Shown here piece by piece: positions 25,512-34,134 of a stretch of 64,000 bases of DNA (within the stretch, counting starts at the first letter, position 1; each line of letters begins with the position of its first letter). The position numbers were made by a program, and so were the translations under genes. This DNA is from Streptomyces zaomyceticus (GTDB lineage: Bacteria > Actinomycetota > Actinomycetes > Streptomycetales > Streptomycetaceae). The notes beneath the pieces are model-generated. The model was given only the letters and a program-made list of their open reading frames with translations. It did not search any database and was not told the origin of the DNA. The stretch is from assembly GCF_014656215.1 (NCBI RefSeq), contig NZ_BNBZ01000002.1:186001-250000 (forward strand), written 5' to 3'.

Positions 25512-26525
25512 ATGACCACGTTCCGTATGCCCGCCGAATGGTCCGAGCACGAGGGCTGTCTGATGGCCTGGCCCACCCGCAAGGACCTGTGGAACGACGT
25601 CCTGGACGCCGTGAAGCACGAGTACGCGGACGTCGCCCGCGCCGTCGCACGGTTCGAGCCCGTCACCATGGTCGCCCCGCCCGGCTTCGGCGACGACGCC
25701 CGTGCCCACTGCGGCGAGGACGTCACCGTCGTGGAACTGCCCCTCGACGACTCCTGGTTCCGCGACTCCGCGCCCCTGTTCGTCCTGGACGGCGACGGAC
25801 ACCGCGCGGGCGTCGACTTCCGCTTCAACGCCTGGGGCCGCAAGCACCACCCGTACGACTCCGACGACCGGATCAGTGCCCTGCTCCTGGAGCACCTCGG
25901 CATCGACCGCATCGCCTCCGAGATGATCCTTGAGGGCGGCGCCATCACCGTCGACGGTGAGGGCACCCTCATCACCACCGAACAGTGTCTTCTGCACACC
26001 AACCGCAACCCGGACCTGAACCGCGACCAGATCGAGGCCGAGCTCAAGAGCCGGCTGGGCGTCGACAAGGTGATCTGGCTCCCGTACGGCGGGCTGCTCG
26101 ACACCGAGACCGACGGCCATGTGGACGGTGTCTGCGCCTTCGCCGCCCCCGGCAAGGTCGTCGTCTCCCTGCCGACCGACCCCGAGCACCCCGACTACGC
26201 CCGGATGCGCGCCAACCGTGCCGTCCTGGAGGCCTCCACCGACGCCCGGGGCCGCGCCCTGGAGATCGTCGACGTCCCCCAGGTCGCCTTCGCCGAGGTC
26301 GCCGGCGGCCGGGTCGAGGTCTCGTACCTGAACTACTACGTCGCCAACGGCGGCGTCGTCGTCCCGGTGGCCGGCGTGCCGCAGGACATGGCCGCCCTCG
26401 AGGTCATCGCCGCCGCCTACCCGGACCGCAAGGTCGTCGGCGTGCCGGCGCCGGTCATCGCGTACGGCGGTGGCGGCGTGCACTGCATCACCCAGCAGAT
26501 CCCGGCGGCCCGCCGCAGCGCGTAA
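25512..26525 (+). CDS. Agmatine deiminase family protein, cytosolic
   Basis: A 337-residue deiminase with no export signal. It starts MTTFRMPAEWSEHEGCLMAW, the normal N-terminus of agmatine deiminases. Catalytic features: ELPLDDSWFRDSAPLF, FRFNAWGRKHHP, LEGGAITVDGEGTLI, ETDGHVDGVCAF and the nucleophile in YGGGGVHCITQQIP. It would convert agmatine to N-carbamoylputrescine and ammonia (or act on another guanidine compound). It is the first gene behind promoter D and is followed by a five-gene ABC importer and an exported paralogue. Both exported copies have FNGWGNK where this one has FNAWGRK, so substrate may differ. Confidence 0.88.
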   Translation: MTTFRMPAEWSEHEGCLMAWPTRKDLWNDVLDAVKHEYADVARAVARFEPVTMVAPPGFGDDARAHCGEDVTVVELPLDDSWFRDSAPLFVLDGDGHRAGVDFRFNAWGRKHHPYDSDDRISALLLEHLGIDRIASEMILEGGAITVDGEGTLITTEQCLLHTNRNPDLNRDQIEAELKSRLGVDKVIWLPYGGLLDTETDGHVDGVCAFAAPGKVVVSLPTDPEHPDYARMRANRAVLEASTDARGRALEIVDVPQVAFAEVAGGRVEVSYLNYYVANGGVVVPVAGVPQDMAALEVIAAAYPDRKVVGVPAPVIAYGGGGVHCITQQIPAARRSA

Positions 26526-26626
26526 CGACCCGGCCCGCCAAGCCGCGGAGCGACCCGGGTCACCCCACGGCGTCACGCCACCGCTTCACGACCCGGGTCG
26601 CCGCCCGACGCGACGCCGTCCCTCAC

Positions 26627-26692
26627 GACGCAGCGAAACGATCCCAGGCCCTCACCCCAGACGCAGCGAAACGATCTCCGGCCCTCACCCCA
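26627..26692 (+). repeat. Two tandem 33-bp direct repeats before the binding-protein gene
   Basis: The unit starting GACGCAGCGAAACGATC and ending CCCTCACCCCA occurs at 26627-26659 and 26660-26692 with two or three differences. It lies 41 bp before the binding-protein start, in the 207-bp gap after deiminase 2, which also holds two GACCCGGGTC palindromes (near 26551 and 26590). Confidence 0.85.
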
Positions 26693-26732
26693 GAACGACG
26701 CCCTGCCCGCCGTACCGAAAGAGAGCGCGACG

Positions 26733-28421
26733 ATGACCTCCGCACCCCCACCCCGCGTGTCCAGACGCCGTCCCGGCCCGCTGCGCGGCCGGTCCGTCCC
26801 CGCGACGGCCACACGGGTCACGATCGCGGTCCTGTCCTCGGTCGCCGTGCTCGCCGCCTGCGCGGGGCCGCCCGGCACCGGGACCGGCGCCCCCGGTGCG
26901 TCCTACGCGCTCTCCGCCGGAACGCCGAAGCCCAAGGGTGACATCGACTCCTTCACCTGGGCCGTGTACGCCGAGCCGCCGACGCTCGACTACACCGTGG
27001 CCTTCGACTACCCGCAGAACACGATCCTCTCCAACGTGTGCGAGAGCCTGATGCGCTGGACGCCGGGCCTCACCCTCGAACCCGGTCTCGCCGAGAAGGC
27101 CACCAACCCCGACCCGAAGACCTGGGTGTACGACCTGCGGAGCGGGGTGCGCTTCCACGACGGGCGGACCATGACCGCCGACGACGTCGTCTTCAGTCTC
27201 GGCCGTCAGACCGACCCGAACAACGCGGCGGCCTGGGCGCAGAACTTCCAGAACGTCGCCTCCGTACGGAAGACGGGCCCGCTCCAGGTCACCGTCAAGC
27301 TCAAGAAGCCCGACTCCCAGTTCCCCCAGTACATGGCGACCGCCGCCGGTGTCGTCGCCTCCAAGGCCGGCGTCACCGCCGCGGGCAAGGACTACGGCAC
27401 CTCCGGCGGCCTCGCCTGCACCGGACCGTTCGAGCTCGGGACCTGGCAGAAGGGGCAGTCGCTCGAACTCGACCGCTTCGACGGCTACTGGGGCAAGCGG
27501 GCCAAGGCGGGCAAGGTCGTCTTCCGGTTCCTCACCGACCCCTCCGCCCGGACCAACGCCCTGCTCAGCGGGGAGGCGGACGGCGGCTACCTCATCCCGA
27601 CCGAGAGCTACGCGCGCCTCAAGGGAAGCGGTGCGGGAACCCTCTACTTCGGCGAGGGCCTCAGCACCGTCAACGTCAACATCACGAACATCAAGGGCCC
27701 GCTCGGAGACGTACGCGTCCGGCAGGCGCTCTCCCTGGCCCTGGACCGCACCGGGTTCGTGAAGGCGGGACTCGGCGGCGCCGGCACCGTCACCAACTCC
27801 CTGACCACCCGCGCCGCCTGGGCCGGAGCCTCGGAGGAGACCCGCAAGGCCGCCTTCGCCGGACTGCCGCCCACCGAGCGGGACATCGAGAAGGCACGCG
27901 CGCTGGTCGAACAGGCCGGGGCCACCGGCAAGACCCTGACCGTCGCCACCAGCTCGATCGGCCAGGACGTCTCCCTCCTCGCCACCGCCGTCCAGGCCGC
28001 CGGCAGCCGCATCGGACTGAACATCAACCTCAAGTCCGTCGCCCCCAACGCCTTCACGGCCCTCTTCACCGACCCCGAGGCGCGCGAGCGCATCGACATG
28101 TTCCCGCTCACCTACTACGACTCCATCACCGACCCGCTGGACCTCCTCACCAACTTCAGGACCGGCGCCTACCTGAACTTCGCCGGCTACAGCGACAAGC
28201 GGTACGACGAACTCGTCGACAGGGCCACCGCCACCTACGACCGGGACAGCCGGCTCAGGATCGAGACCGAGCTCCAGAAGCGGGCCGCCGAACAACTGCC
28301 GTGGATCCCGGTCGCGGAGTGGCCCACCGCCCTCTTCCTCAACAAGAGGATCACCGGCGCCCCCACGACCATCGCGTACATGTACTACCCGTGGGCCGCC
28401 GACGTGGGGGCCGCGCCGTGA
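26733..28421 (+). CDS. Dipeptide/oligopeptide-type ABC substrate-binding lipoprotein
   Basis: A 562-residue SBP_bac_5 family protein anchored by a lipobox (SVAVLAAC). Typical segments are YAEPPTLDYTV, LEPGLAEKATNPDPKTWVY, VRFHDGRTMTADDVVFSL, ACTGPFELGTWQ and VRQALSLALDRTGF. It captures peptides, opines or other cationic solutes and hands them to the membrane channel. It ends GTGA, overlapping the next start. Being between deiminase 2 and deiminase 3, the transporter probably imports a substrate or product of guanidine deimination, which is inference from context. Confidence 0.9.
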   Translation: MTSAPPPRVSRRRPGPLRGRSVPATATRVTIAVLSSVAVLAACAGPPGTGTGAPGASYALSAGTPKPKGDIDSFTWAVYAEPPTLDYTVAFDYPQNTILSNVCESLMRWTPGLTLEPGLAEKATNPDPKTWVYDLRSGVRFHDGRTMTADDVVFSLGRQTDPNNAAAWAQNFQNVASVRKTGPLQVTVKLKKPDSQFPQYMATAAGVVASKAGVTAAGKDYGTSGGLACTGPFELGTWQKGQSLELDRFDGYWGKRAKAGKVVFRFLTDPSARTNALLSGEADGGYLIPTESYARLKGSGAGTLYFGEGLSTVNVNITNIKGPLGDVRVRQALSLALDRTGFVKAGLGGAGTVTNSLTTRAAWAGASEETRKAAFAGLPPTERDIEKARALVEQAGATGKTLTVATSSIGQDVSLLATAVQAAGSRIGLNINLKSVAPNAFTALFTDPEARERIDMFPLTYYDSITDPLDLLTNFRTGAYLNFAGYSDKRYDELVDRATATYDRDSRLRIETELQKRAAEQLPWIPVAEWPTALFLNKRITGAPTTIAYMYYPWAADVGAAP

Positions 28422-29377
28422 ACTTCGTGAGATTCGCCGTCCGGCGGGCCGCCGAGATGGCGGCCACCCTCCTCGTGGCGTCGTTCGTCGTCTTCGGCGC
28501 GATGTACCTGGCGCCCGGCAGTCCGGCGAGCTTCCTGCTCTCCGGCCGCTCGGCCTCGCCCGAGGCACTCGCCGCCGTCAACGCCCAGTACCACCTGGAC
28601 GACCCGTTCGCCGTCCGCTATCTGCGCTGGCTCGGCGACATGGTCCAGGGCGACTTCGGCCGCTCCCTCACCTACCGCACCGATGTCTCCCGGCTCCTGG
28701 CCGACCGCCTGCCCACCACCCTGCTGCTGATCACCATGGCGCTGATCGTGGTGGTCACCGTCGGCCTGCTGCTCGGCCGGATCTCGGCCGTACGCGGCGG
28801 AGCCACCGACTCCGCCGTCCTCGTCGCCACCACCCTGGCCGTCGGAACCCCGTCCTTCGTCGCCGCCGTCCTGCTCCAGGGCCTCTTCGCGGTCAAGCTC
28901 GGCTGGTTCCCCAGCGGCGGCGCCGGCGGCGGGTTCCTCGACCAGGTCTGGCACCTGACCCTGCCCGCGATCGCCCTCGCGCTCTACCTCATCGGGATGC
29001 TCGCCCGGGTCACCCGCTCCGCCATGCTCGAAGCACTCGCCGGCGAGCACGTCACCGTCGCCCGCAGCCGGGGAATCCCCGAGCGCCAGGTCATCCGCCG
29101 GCACGTGCTGCGCAACTCGCTCGGCACCGTGCTCACCACCGGCGGCCTGATCGTCTCCACCCTGCTGGTCTGCACGATCCTCGTCGAGACAGCCTTCAGC
29201 ATCGGCGGCATCGGACAGCTCCTCGAACTGTCCACCACGACCAAGGACTTCCCGACCGTCCAGGCCATCTCCCTCATCATCGTCGCCCTGTTCATGGCGG
29301 TGAACCTGATCGTCGACCTGCTGCTGCCGCTGGTCGACCCCAGGATCACCCTCGGAACGAGAGGGGCGAACGCATGA
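28418..29377 (+). CDS. ABC transporter permease, DppB type
   Basis: A 319-residue inner-membrane channel subunit. It starts with GTG overlapping the preceding stop by four bases. Six helices are visible, with the family features APGSPASFLLSG, the short DDPFAVRYLRWLGDMVQGDFG region, and the coupling loop EALAGEHVTVARSRGIPERQ. It pairs with the next permease. Confidence 0.9.
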   Translation: MNFVRFAVRRAAEMAATLLVASFVVFGAMYLAPGSPASFLLSGRSASPEALAAVNAQYHLDDPFAVRYLRWLGDMVQGDFGRSLTYRTDVSRLLADRLPTTLLLITMALIVVVTVGLLLGRISAVRGGATDSAVLVATTLAVGTPSFVAAVLLQGLFAVKLGWFPSGGAGGGFLDQVWHLTLPAIALALYLIGMLARVTRSAMLEALAGEHVTVARSRGIPERQVIRRHVLRNSLGTVLTTGGLIVSTLLVCTILVETAFSIGGIGQLLELSTTTKDFPTVQAISLIIVALFMAVNLIVDLLLPLVDPRITLGTRGANA

Positions 29378-30234
29378 GCACCGTCCTCACCCGGCGGCCC
29401 GGCCTCGCGAAACTGCGCGTCCGTTCCGGCCGTTCCCCGCTCCACCTCGTCTGCCTCGGACTCGTGGCGAGCGTCGTCCTGGCCGCGCTCCTCGCGCCCT
29501 GGATCGCCCCGCACGACCCCAACGCCGTCGATCTCGGCGCCGCGCTCGCCGGGCCCTCCGCCGAGCATCCCTTCGGCGTCGACGCCGCCGGCCGCGACAC
29601 CCTCTCGCGGCTGCTCCTCGGCGCCCGCACCTCCCTGCTCGGCCCGCTCGGCGTCGTCGCCTTCTCCACCCTCGCGGGGGTCGCCATCGGCACCGCCGCC
29701 GCCTGGCGCGGCGGCTGGCTCGACTCGCTCCTCTCCCGGGCCACCGAGCTCGTCTTCGCCTTCCCCGGGATGCTCCTGGCCGTCCTCGTGATCTCGGTGT
29801 ACGGCGAGGGACTGCTCGCCCCCGTCGTCGCCCTCGGCCTGGCCTACCTGCCGTACGTCAGCAGGCTCACCCGCTCCCTGGTCCTGGCGGAACGGGCCCG
29901 CCCCTACGTCAGCGCCTACCGGGTCCAGGGCCACTCGGCGCTCCAGATCTGTCTGCGCCACATCCTCCCCAACATCGCCCCCGTCGTCCTCGCCCAGTCG
30001 ACGATCAACTTCGGGTACGCCCTCATGGACCTGGCCGGCCTGTCCTTCCTGGGCCTCGGCGTACCGCCGCTCACCCCGGACTGGGGCCGCATGGTCTTCG
30101 ACGGCCAGACGGCCGTGCAGCACGGATACCCGCTCTCCGCGATCCTGCCGTGCCTCTTCGTCGTCCTGACCGTCGTCGCGTTCAACGTGGTCGGCGAGCG
30201 CTGGGCCGACCGCGTCGCGAGGAGAGACCGATGA
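29374..30234 (+). CDS. ABC transporter permease, DppC type
   Basis: A 286-residue permease with the N-terminal APWIAPHDPNAVDL and the FGVDAAGRDTLSRLLLGARTS region usual for DppC/OppC, followed by six helices and the coupling loop YVSAYRVQGHSALQICLRH. Starts by ATGA overlap with the previous gene and ends in an ATGA overlap with the ATPase gene, showing tight translational coupling. Confidence 0.9.
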   Translation: MSTVLTRRPGLAKLRVRSGRSPLHLVCLGLVASVVLAALLAPWIAPHDPNAVDLGAALAGPSAEHPFGVDAAGRDTLSRLLLGARTSLLGPLGVVAFSTLAGVAIGTAAAWRGGWLDSLLSRATELVFAFPGMLLAVLVISVYGEGLLAPVVALGLAYLPYVSRLTRSLVLAERARPYVSAYRVQGHSALQICLRHILPNIAPVVLAQSTINFGYALMDLAGLSFLGLGVPPLTPDWGRMVFDGQTAVQHGYPLSAILPCLFVVLTVVAFNVVGERWADRVARRDR

Positions 30235-31310
30235 CACGAGGCCCCATGACCCGACCGCCCCGCCCCGCATCGGCGAACGGATCCACCGCATCGGCGAACG
30301 GATCCACCGGATCCACCACGACGCTGGACGTCCGAGGCCTGAGGGTCACCCTTCCCGGCACCGCCCGCCCCGTCCTCGACGGCATCGATCTCACCGTCGG
30401 CAGCGGCGAGACCGTCGCCCTCGTCGGCGAGTCCGGCTCCGGGAAGACCCTCACCTCGCGCAGCGCCCTCGGCCTCCTGCCGCCCGGCGCCACCACCGAG
30501 GGCACGGTGCTCGTGGAAGGGCACGACGTCCTCGCCATGGACGCCGACCGGCTGCGCGCCCTGCGCACCGACACCGTCGCCATGATCTTCCAGGATCCGC
30601 GCGCCGCCCTCAATCCGCTGCGCCGCATCGGCGACTTCCTCACCGAGAGCGTGTGCTCGGCCCGGACCGGGGACCGGGCCATGGGCCGGTCCGCGGCCAC
30701 CGCCCGCGCCGTCGAGCTGCTCGACGCGGTCGGGCTGGACGACAGCGCCCTGAAGAAGTACCCGAGCCAGGTGTCCGGCGGCATGCTCCAGCGGGTCATG
30801 ATCGCCGCCGCGCTCATGGGCGACCCCGCACTGCTGCTCGCCGACGAGCCCACCACCGCGCTCGACGTCACCACGCAGGCGGAGGTGATCGCCCTGCTCG
30901 CCCGGCTGCGGGAGCGCTTCGGCACCGGGCTCCTCTTCGTCACCCACGACCTCGACCTGGCCGCGGCGATCAGTGACCGCGTGTACGTGATGTACGCCGG
31001 CCGCATCGTCGAGACCGGCCCCGCCGAGACCCTCTTCGCGCGCCCCCGCCACCCGTACACGGCGGCCCTGCTCGCCTCCACACCCCGGCTCACCACCCCC
31101 GGCGGCCGGCTGGCCGCCATCCCGGGGCAGCCGCCGGACCTCCGCACGCCCGTCACCGGCTGCGCCTTCGCGGCCCGCTGCCCGCTCGCCACCGAGGTGT
31201 GCGACGAGCACGCCCCCGCACCGCTCCAGGTCTCCGAGGGGCCGGTCCACCTCGCCGCCTGCCACCACAGCGACCGTCTGGTCGGCGAAGGGAGTGCCGT
31301 CGATGCCTGA
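30231..31310 (+). CDS. ABC transporter ATP-binding protein, DppD type
   Basis: A 359-residue ATPase: Walker A GESGSGKTLTSR, signature VSGGMLQRVMIAAAL, Walker B LLLADEPTTALD, and the C-terminal oligopeptide-type extension with cysteines (GCAFAARCPLATEVCDEHAP) that may hold an Fe-S cluster in this family. The N-terminus carries a doubled SANGST stretch coded by a tandem 21-bp repeat at about 30270-30312, unlike most relatives. Confidence 0.9.
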   Translation: MTRGPMTRPPRPASANGSTASANGSTGSTTTLDVRGLRVTLPGTARPVLDGIDLTVGSGETVALVGESGSGKTLTSRSALGLLPPGATTEGTVLVEGHDVLAMDADRLRALRTDTVAMIFQDPRAALNPLRRIGDFLTESVCSARTGDRAMGRSAATARAVELLDAVGLDDSALKKYPSQVSGGMLQRVMIAAALMGDPALLLADEPTTALDVTTQAEVIALLARLRERFGTGLLFVTHDLDLAAAISDRVYVMYAGRIVETGPAETLFARPRHPYTAALLASTPRLTTPGGRLAAIPGQPPDLRTPVTGCAFAARCPLATEVCDEHAPAPLQVSEGPVHLAACHHSDRLVGEGSAVDA

Positions 31311-32154
31311 GCCCCTGTTGCAGGCCGTGGACCTGCGGCGCAGCTTCGGAACCGTCCACGCCGTGGACGGGGTGTCCTTCACCCTCCCCGAGGGAGGCTC
31401 GCTCGGTATCGTCGGCGGCTCCGGCTCGGGGAAGACCACCACCGCCCGCATCGTCGTCGGTCTGGAACACGCGGACGCCGGTGAGGTACGGGTACGGGGC
31501 AGGGCCCGGCCCTCCCGCGCACGCGGCCGGGAGCAGCGCCTGGCCAGGGCCCGCGAGGTGCAGATGGTCTTCCAGGACCCCTATCTGTCCCTCGACCCGA
31601 GGACCGGCGTCGACCAGGTCCTGCGCGAGACCCTGCGCCTGCACTTCCCCGACCGGGACCCCGAGCCCCGTATCCGCGAGCTCCTCGACCAGGTGGGCCT
31701 CGGCACGCGTGCCGCCGACGCCCTGCCCCGGCAGCTCTCCGGCGGCCAGCGACAGCGCGTCGCCATCGCCCGCGCCCTCGCCGTGGAACCGGCGGTCCTC
31801 GTCCTCGACGAGGCCGTCGCCGCCCTCGACGTCTCCGTGCAGGCCCAGATCCTCAACCTGCTCGCCGACATCCGCGAGCAGACCCCGATCGGCTACCTCT
31901 TCATCACCCACGATCTCGGCGTGGTCCGGTGCGTCACCGACGAGGTCATCGTCATGCGCCACGGCAGCGTCGTCGAGGCCGGCGCCACCGCCGAGGTGCT
32001 CGCCGCGCCGCAGCACCCGTACACCCGGCTGCTCCTGGACTCCGTCCCGCACCCCGGCTGGAACCCGGACCGGATCGCGGCGGCCCGCCAGGAGCTCACG
32101 TCCCCTCTCGCACAGCCCACCCAGCACACAGGAGGCAGAAGTGAACCGACCTGA
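31303..32154 (+). CDS. ABC transporter ATP-binding protein, DppF type
   Basis: A 283-residue second ATPase: Walker A GGSGSGKTTTAR, signature LSGGQRQRVAIARAL, Walker B VLVLDEAVAALD (Ala-Val in place of the usual Pro-Thr). It ends before the Cys-rich tail seen in its partner. The ATG at 31303 has AAGGGAG upstream and overlaps the previous stop; a GTG at 31294 is possible. Confidence 0.88.
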   Translation: MPEPLLQAVDLRRSFGTVHAVDGVSFTLPEGGSLGIVGGSGSGKTTTARIVVGLEHADAGEVRVRGRARPSRARGREQRLARAREVQMVFQDPYLSLDPRTGVDQVLRETLRLHFPDRDPEPRIRELLDQVGLGTRAADALPRQLSGGQRQRVAIARALAVEPAVLVLDEAVAALDVSVQAQILNLLADIREQTPIGYLFITHDLGVVRCVTDEVIVMRHGSVVEAGATAEVLAAPQHPYTRLLLDSVPHPGWNPDRIAAARQELTSPLAQPTQHTGGRSEPT

Positions 32155-33304
32155 GGCGAACCCCGCCGGCAGCAACCGGCGACACGCCCGACCGGGCCTG
32201 AACAGGCGGGCATTCCTCATCGCGGCCGGTGCCACGGCCGCGGGCGCGGCCCTCGCGACGACCACCCAGGGCAACGCACGCGCCACCGCGAACGCGGGCA
32301 CCTTCCGGGCGCCGATCGAGGACGTCCGGCACACCCGGACCTGGATGGCCTGGCCCGACAGCACCTCGATCTGGGGCAACAAGCTGAGCGGCGTCCAGGC
32401 GGACATCGCCCTGATCGCCCGCACGATCGCGAAGTACGAACCGGTCGTGATGTGCGCCAACTCCGGAAGCGCCGCCAAGGCCCGCCAGCTGTGCGGTTCC
32501 ACGGTCACCGTCATCGGCTCCATCCCCGTCGACGACTGCTGGATGCGTGACACCGGTCCGGTCTTCCGTACCGACGGGGCGGGCGGTCTGGACGCCGTCG
32601 GCCTCAACTTCAACGGCTGGGGCAACAAGCAGGCCCACGCGAAGGACGCCCTCGTCGCCGGCCGGATCGCCTCCTACGTGGGCGTGCCGATCACCTACGC
32701 CGACCTGGTCGGCGAGGGCGGCGCGATCGAGCAGGACGGTGCGGGCACCCTCATGGCCACGCGCAGCAGTCTCGTGAACCGCAACCGCAACCCCGGGATG
32801 TCGGAGCGCCAGCTGGAGTCGGCCATGTGCGAGGCCTACGGCGCCTCCAAGGTCATCTGGTTCGACGGCGTCCGGGGCCAGGACATCACCGACGACCACG
32901 TCGACGCCACGTCCCGCTTCCTCTCGCCCGGCGAGGCCCTGGTACAGATGCCCCTCGCGTCCGAGAACGACGCCTACGCCCGGGACGCGCGTCAGCAGTT
33001 CAGCATCCTCTCCGCCTCCACCACCTCCACCGGCATCCCGATGGACACGATGCGGCTCCAGGGCCCGGACTACAACAAGATCCGCTCCACCAACCAGGCG
33101 TTCCTCGCCTCGTACGCCAACTTCTACCTCTGCAACGGTGCCGTCATCAGCGCCCACTTCGGCGACACCCGTGCGGACCAGGCGGCGAAGGCCACCCTGG
33201 CCCGGCTCTACCCGGACCGGGTCATCGAACAGCTGAACATCGACCGCCTGGGCACGGGCGGCGGCGGTATCCACTGCGTCACCCAGCAGCAGCCGGTGGC
33301 GTAG
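32141..33304 (+). CDS. Tat-exported agmatine/peptidyl-arginine deiminase family protein
   Basis: A 387-residue deiminase of the same family as those at 20008 and 25512. A Tat signal (GLNRRAFLIAAGATAAGAAL, Arg22-Arg23) lacks a lipobox, so it is probably released. Catalytic marks: IPVDDCWMRDTGPVF, NFNGWGNKQ, GEGGAIEQDGAGTLM, DDHVDATSRF and the nucleophile in TGGGGIHCVTQQQP. GGAGG lies before the GTG start, which overlaps the end of the ATPase gene by 14 bases, so it is part of the transporter operon. An exported enzyme paired with a peptide-type importer suggests outside deimination followed by uptake. Confidence 0.88.
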   Translation: MNRPEANPAGSNRRHARPGLNRRAFLIAAGATAAGAALATTTQGNARATANAGTFRAPIEDVRHTRTWMAWPDSTSIWGNKLSGVQADIALIARTIAKYEPVVMCANSGSAAKARQLCGSTVTVIGSIPVDDCWMRDTGPVFRTDGAGGLDAVGLNFNGWGNKQAHAKDALVAGRIASYVGVPITYADLVGEGGAIEQDGAGTLMATRSSLVNRNRNPGMSERQLESAMCEAYGASKVIWFDGVRGQDITDDHVDATSRFLSPGEALVQMPLASENDAYARDARQQFSILSASTTSTGIPMDTMRLQGPDYNKIRSTNQAFLASYANFYLCNGAVISAHFGDTRADQAAKATLARLYPDRVIEQLNIDRLGTGGGGIHCVTQQQPVA

Positions 33305-33347
33305 CCGAGAGGCAGGGCGGTCCACCTGCGTCCAGGTGCCGCCGCGG

Positions 33348-33387
33348 GCGCCCCGTACCGGGCTTCGGTCCAGCCGGTACGGGGCGC
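33348..33387 (+). terminator. Terminator of the deiminase/transporter operon
   Basis: GCGCCCCGTACCGG pairs perfectly with CCGGTACGGGGCGC over a 12-base loop, followed by TTT. It lies about 45 bp after the stop of deiminase 3. Confidence 0.85.
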
Positions 33388-33584
33388 TTTCACGTCCCGG
33401 GCCGGAGCCCGCCACGGCGGGCCCCGCGCACGGGGCACGCCGTCCGTGCGCCCATTGAGGGGACCACCGATTCGCGACCCGGTATATATCGGGACAAGAT
33501 GACATTCCATGGCCCCGGAGAGGCCGTCCGGGACTCTCCGCAGGAAGGGAGACCTCGAGGTGTCCCTTCTCCGAGGAGGCGGGA

Positions 33585-34073
33585 ATGGCTGAGCTGATCG
33601 TCATCGGATACGACGACCCCCGGGTCGCCGAGCAGGCGTTCGCGACGGTGCAGGATCTGCAACGGGACTACGTCGTGCACCTGAACGGCCTCGCGGTCGT
33701 CTCCGTGGACGCCGAGGGCCGGACGCATGTCGACACCAGCAGCCGCGTCGTCGGCGTCTCCGCCGCCTCCGGGGCCCTGTGGGGAGCGATCTTCGGCATC
33801 CTCTTCCTGCTGCCCGGCGTCGGACTCCTTACCGGGGCGGCCCTCGGCGGCCTCGTCGGCAAGCTCAGCAAATCCGGCGTCGACGACCGCTTCCGCCAGC
33901 AGGTGGAGGACCTCCTCACACCCGGTTCGGCCGCCGTCGTGATCATGGCCTCGAAGGTCACCGAGGACAAGTTCACCCTGGCCATGCAGCCGCACGGCGG
34001 CACCGTCCTCAAGACCTCGCTCAGCGACGAGGACGAGAAGGAGCTGGCCGAGCAGCTCGCCGGCCCCCAGTAG
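33585..34073 (+). CDS. DUF1269 membrane protein, copy 1
   Basis: A 162-residue protein of the DUF1269 family. It starts MAELIVIGYDDPRVAEQAF and has a glycine-rich hairpin of two membrane helices (GALWGAIFGILFLLPGVGLL, GAALGGLVGKL) and the conserved tail VVIMASKVTEDKF. Function is unknown; glycine-zipper helices suggest membrane assembly. GAGGAGG precedes the ATG. A second copy lies at 36000 in the same module. An AT-rich CCCGGTATATATCGGG stretch near 33480 may be part of its promoter. Confidence 0.85.
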   Translation: MAELIVIGYDDPRVAEQAFATVQDLQRDYVVHLNGLAVVSVDAEGRTHVDTSSRVVGVSAASGALWGAIFGILFLLPGVGLLTGAALGGLVGKLSKSGVDDRFRQQVEDLLTPGSAAVVIMASKVTEDKFTLAMQPHGGTVLKTSLSDEDEKELAEQLAGPQ

Positions 34074-34134
34074 CCGGCCCCCCACCAGCGGCCCGTCCCG
34101 CCGCACCGCAGGAATCCGCCAGGAAGGCTTCTCC

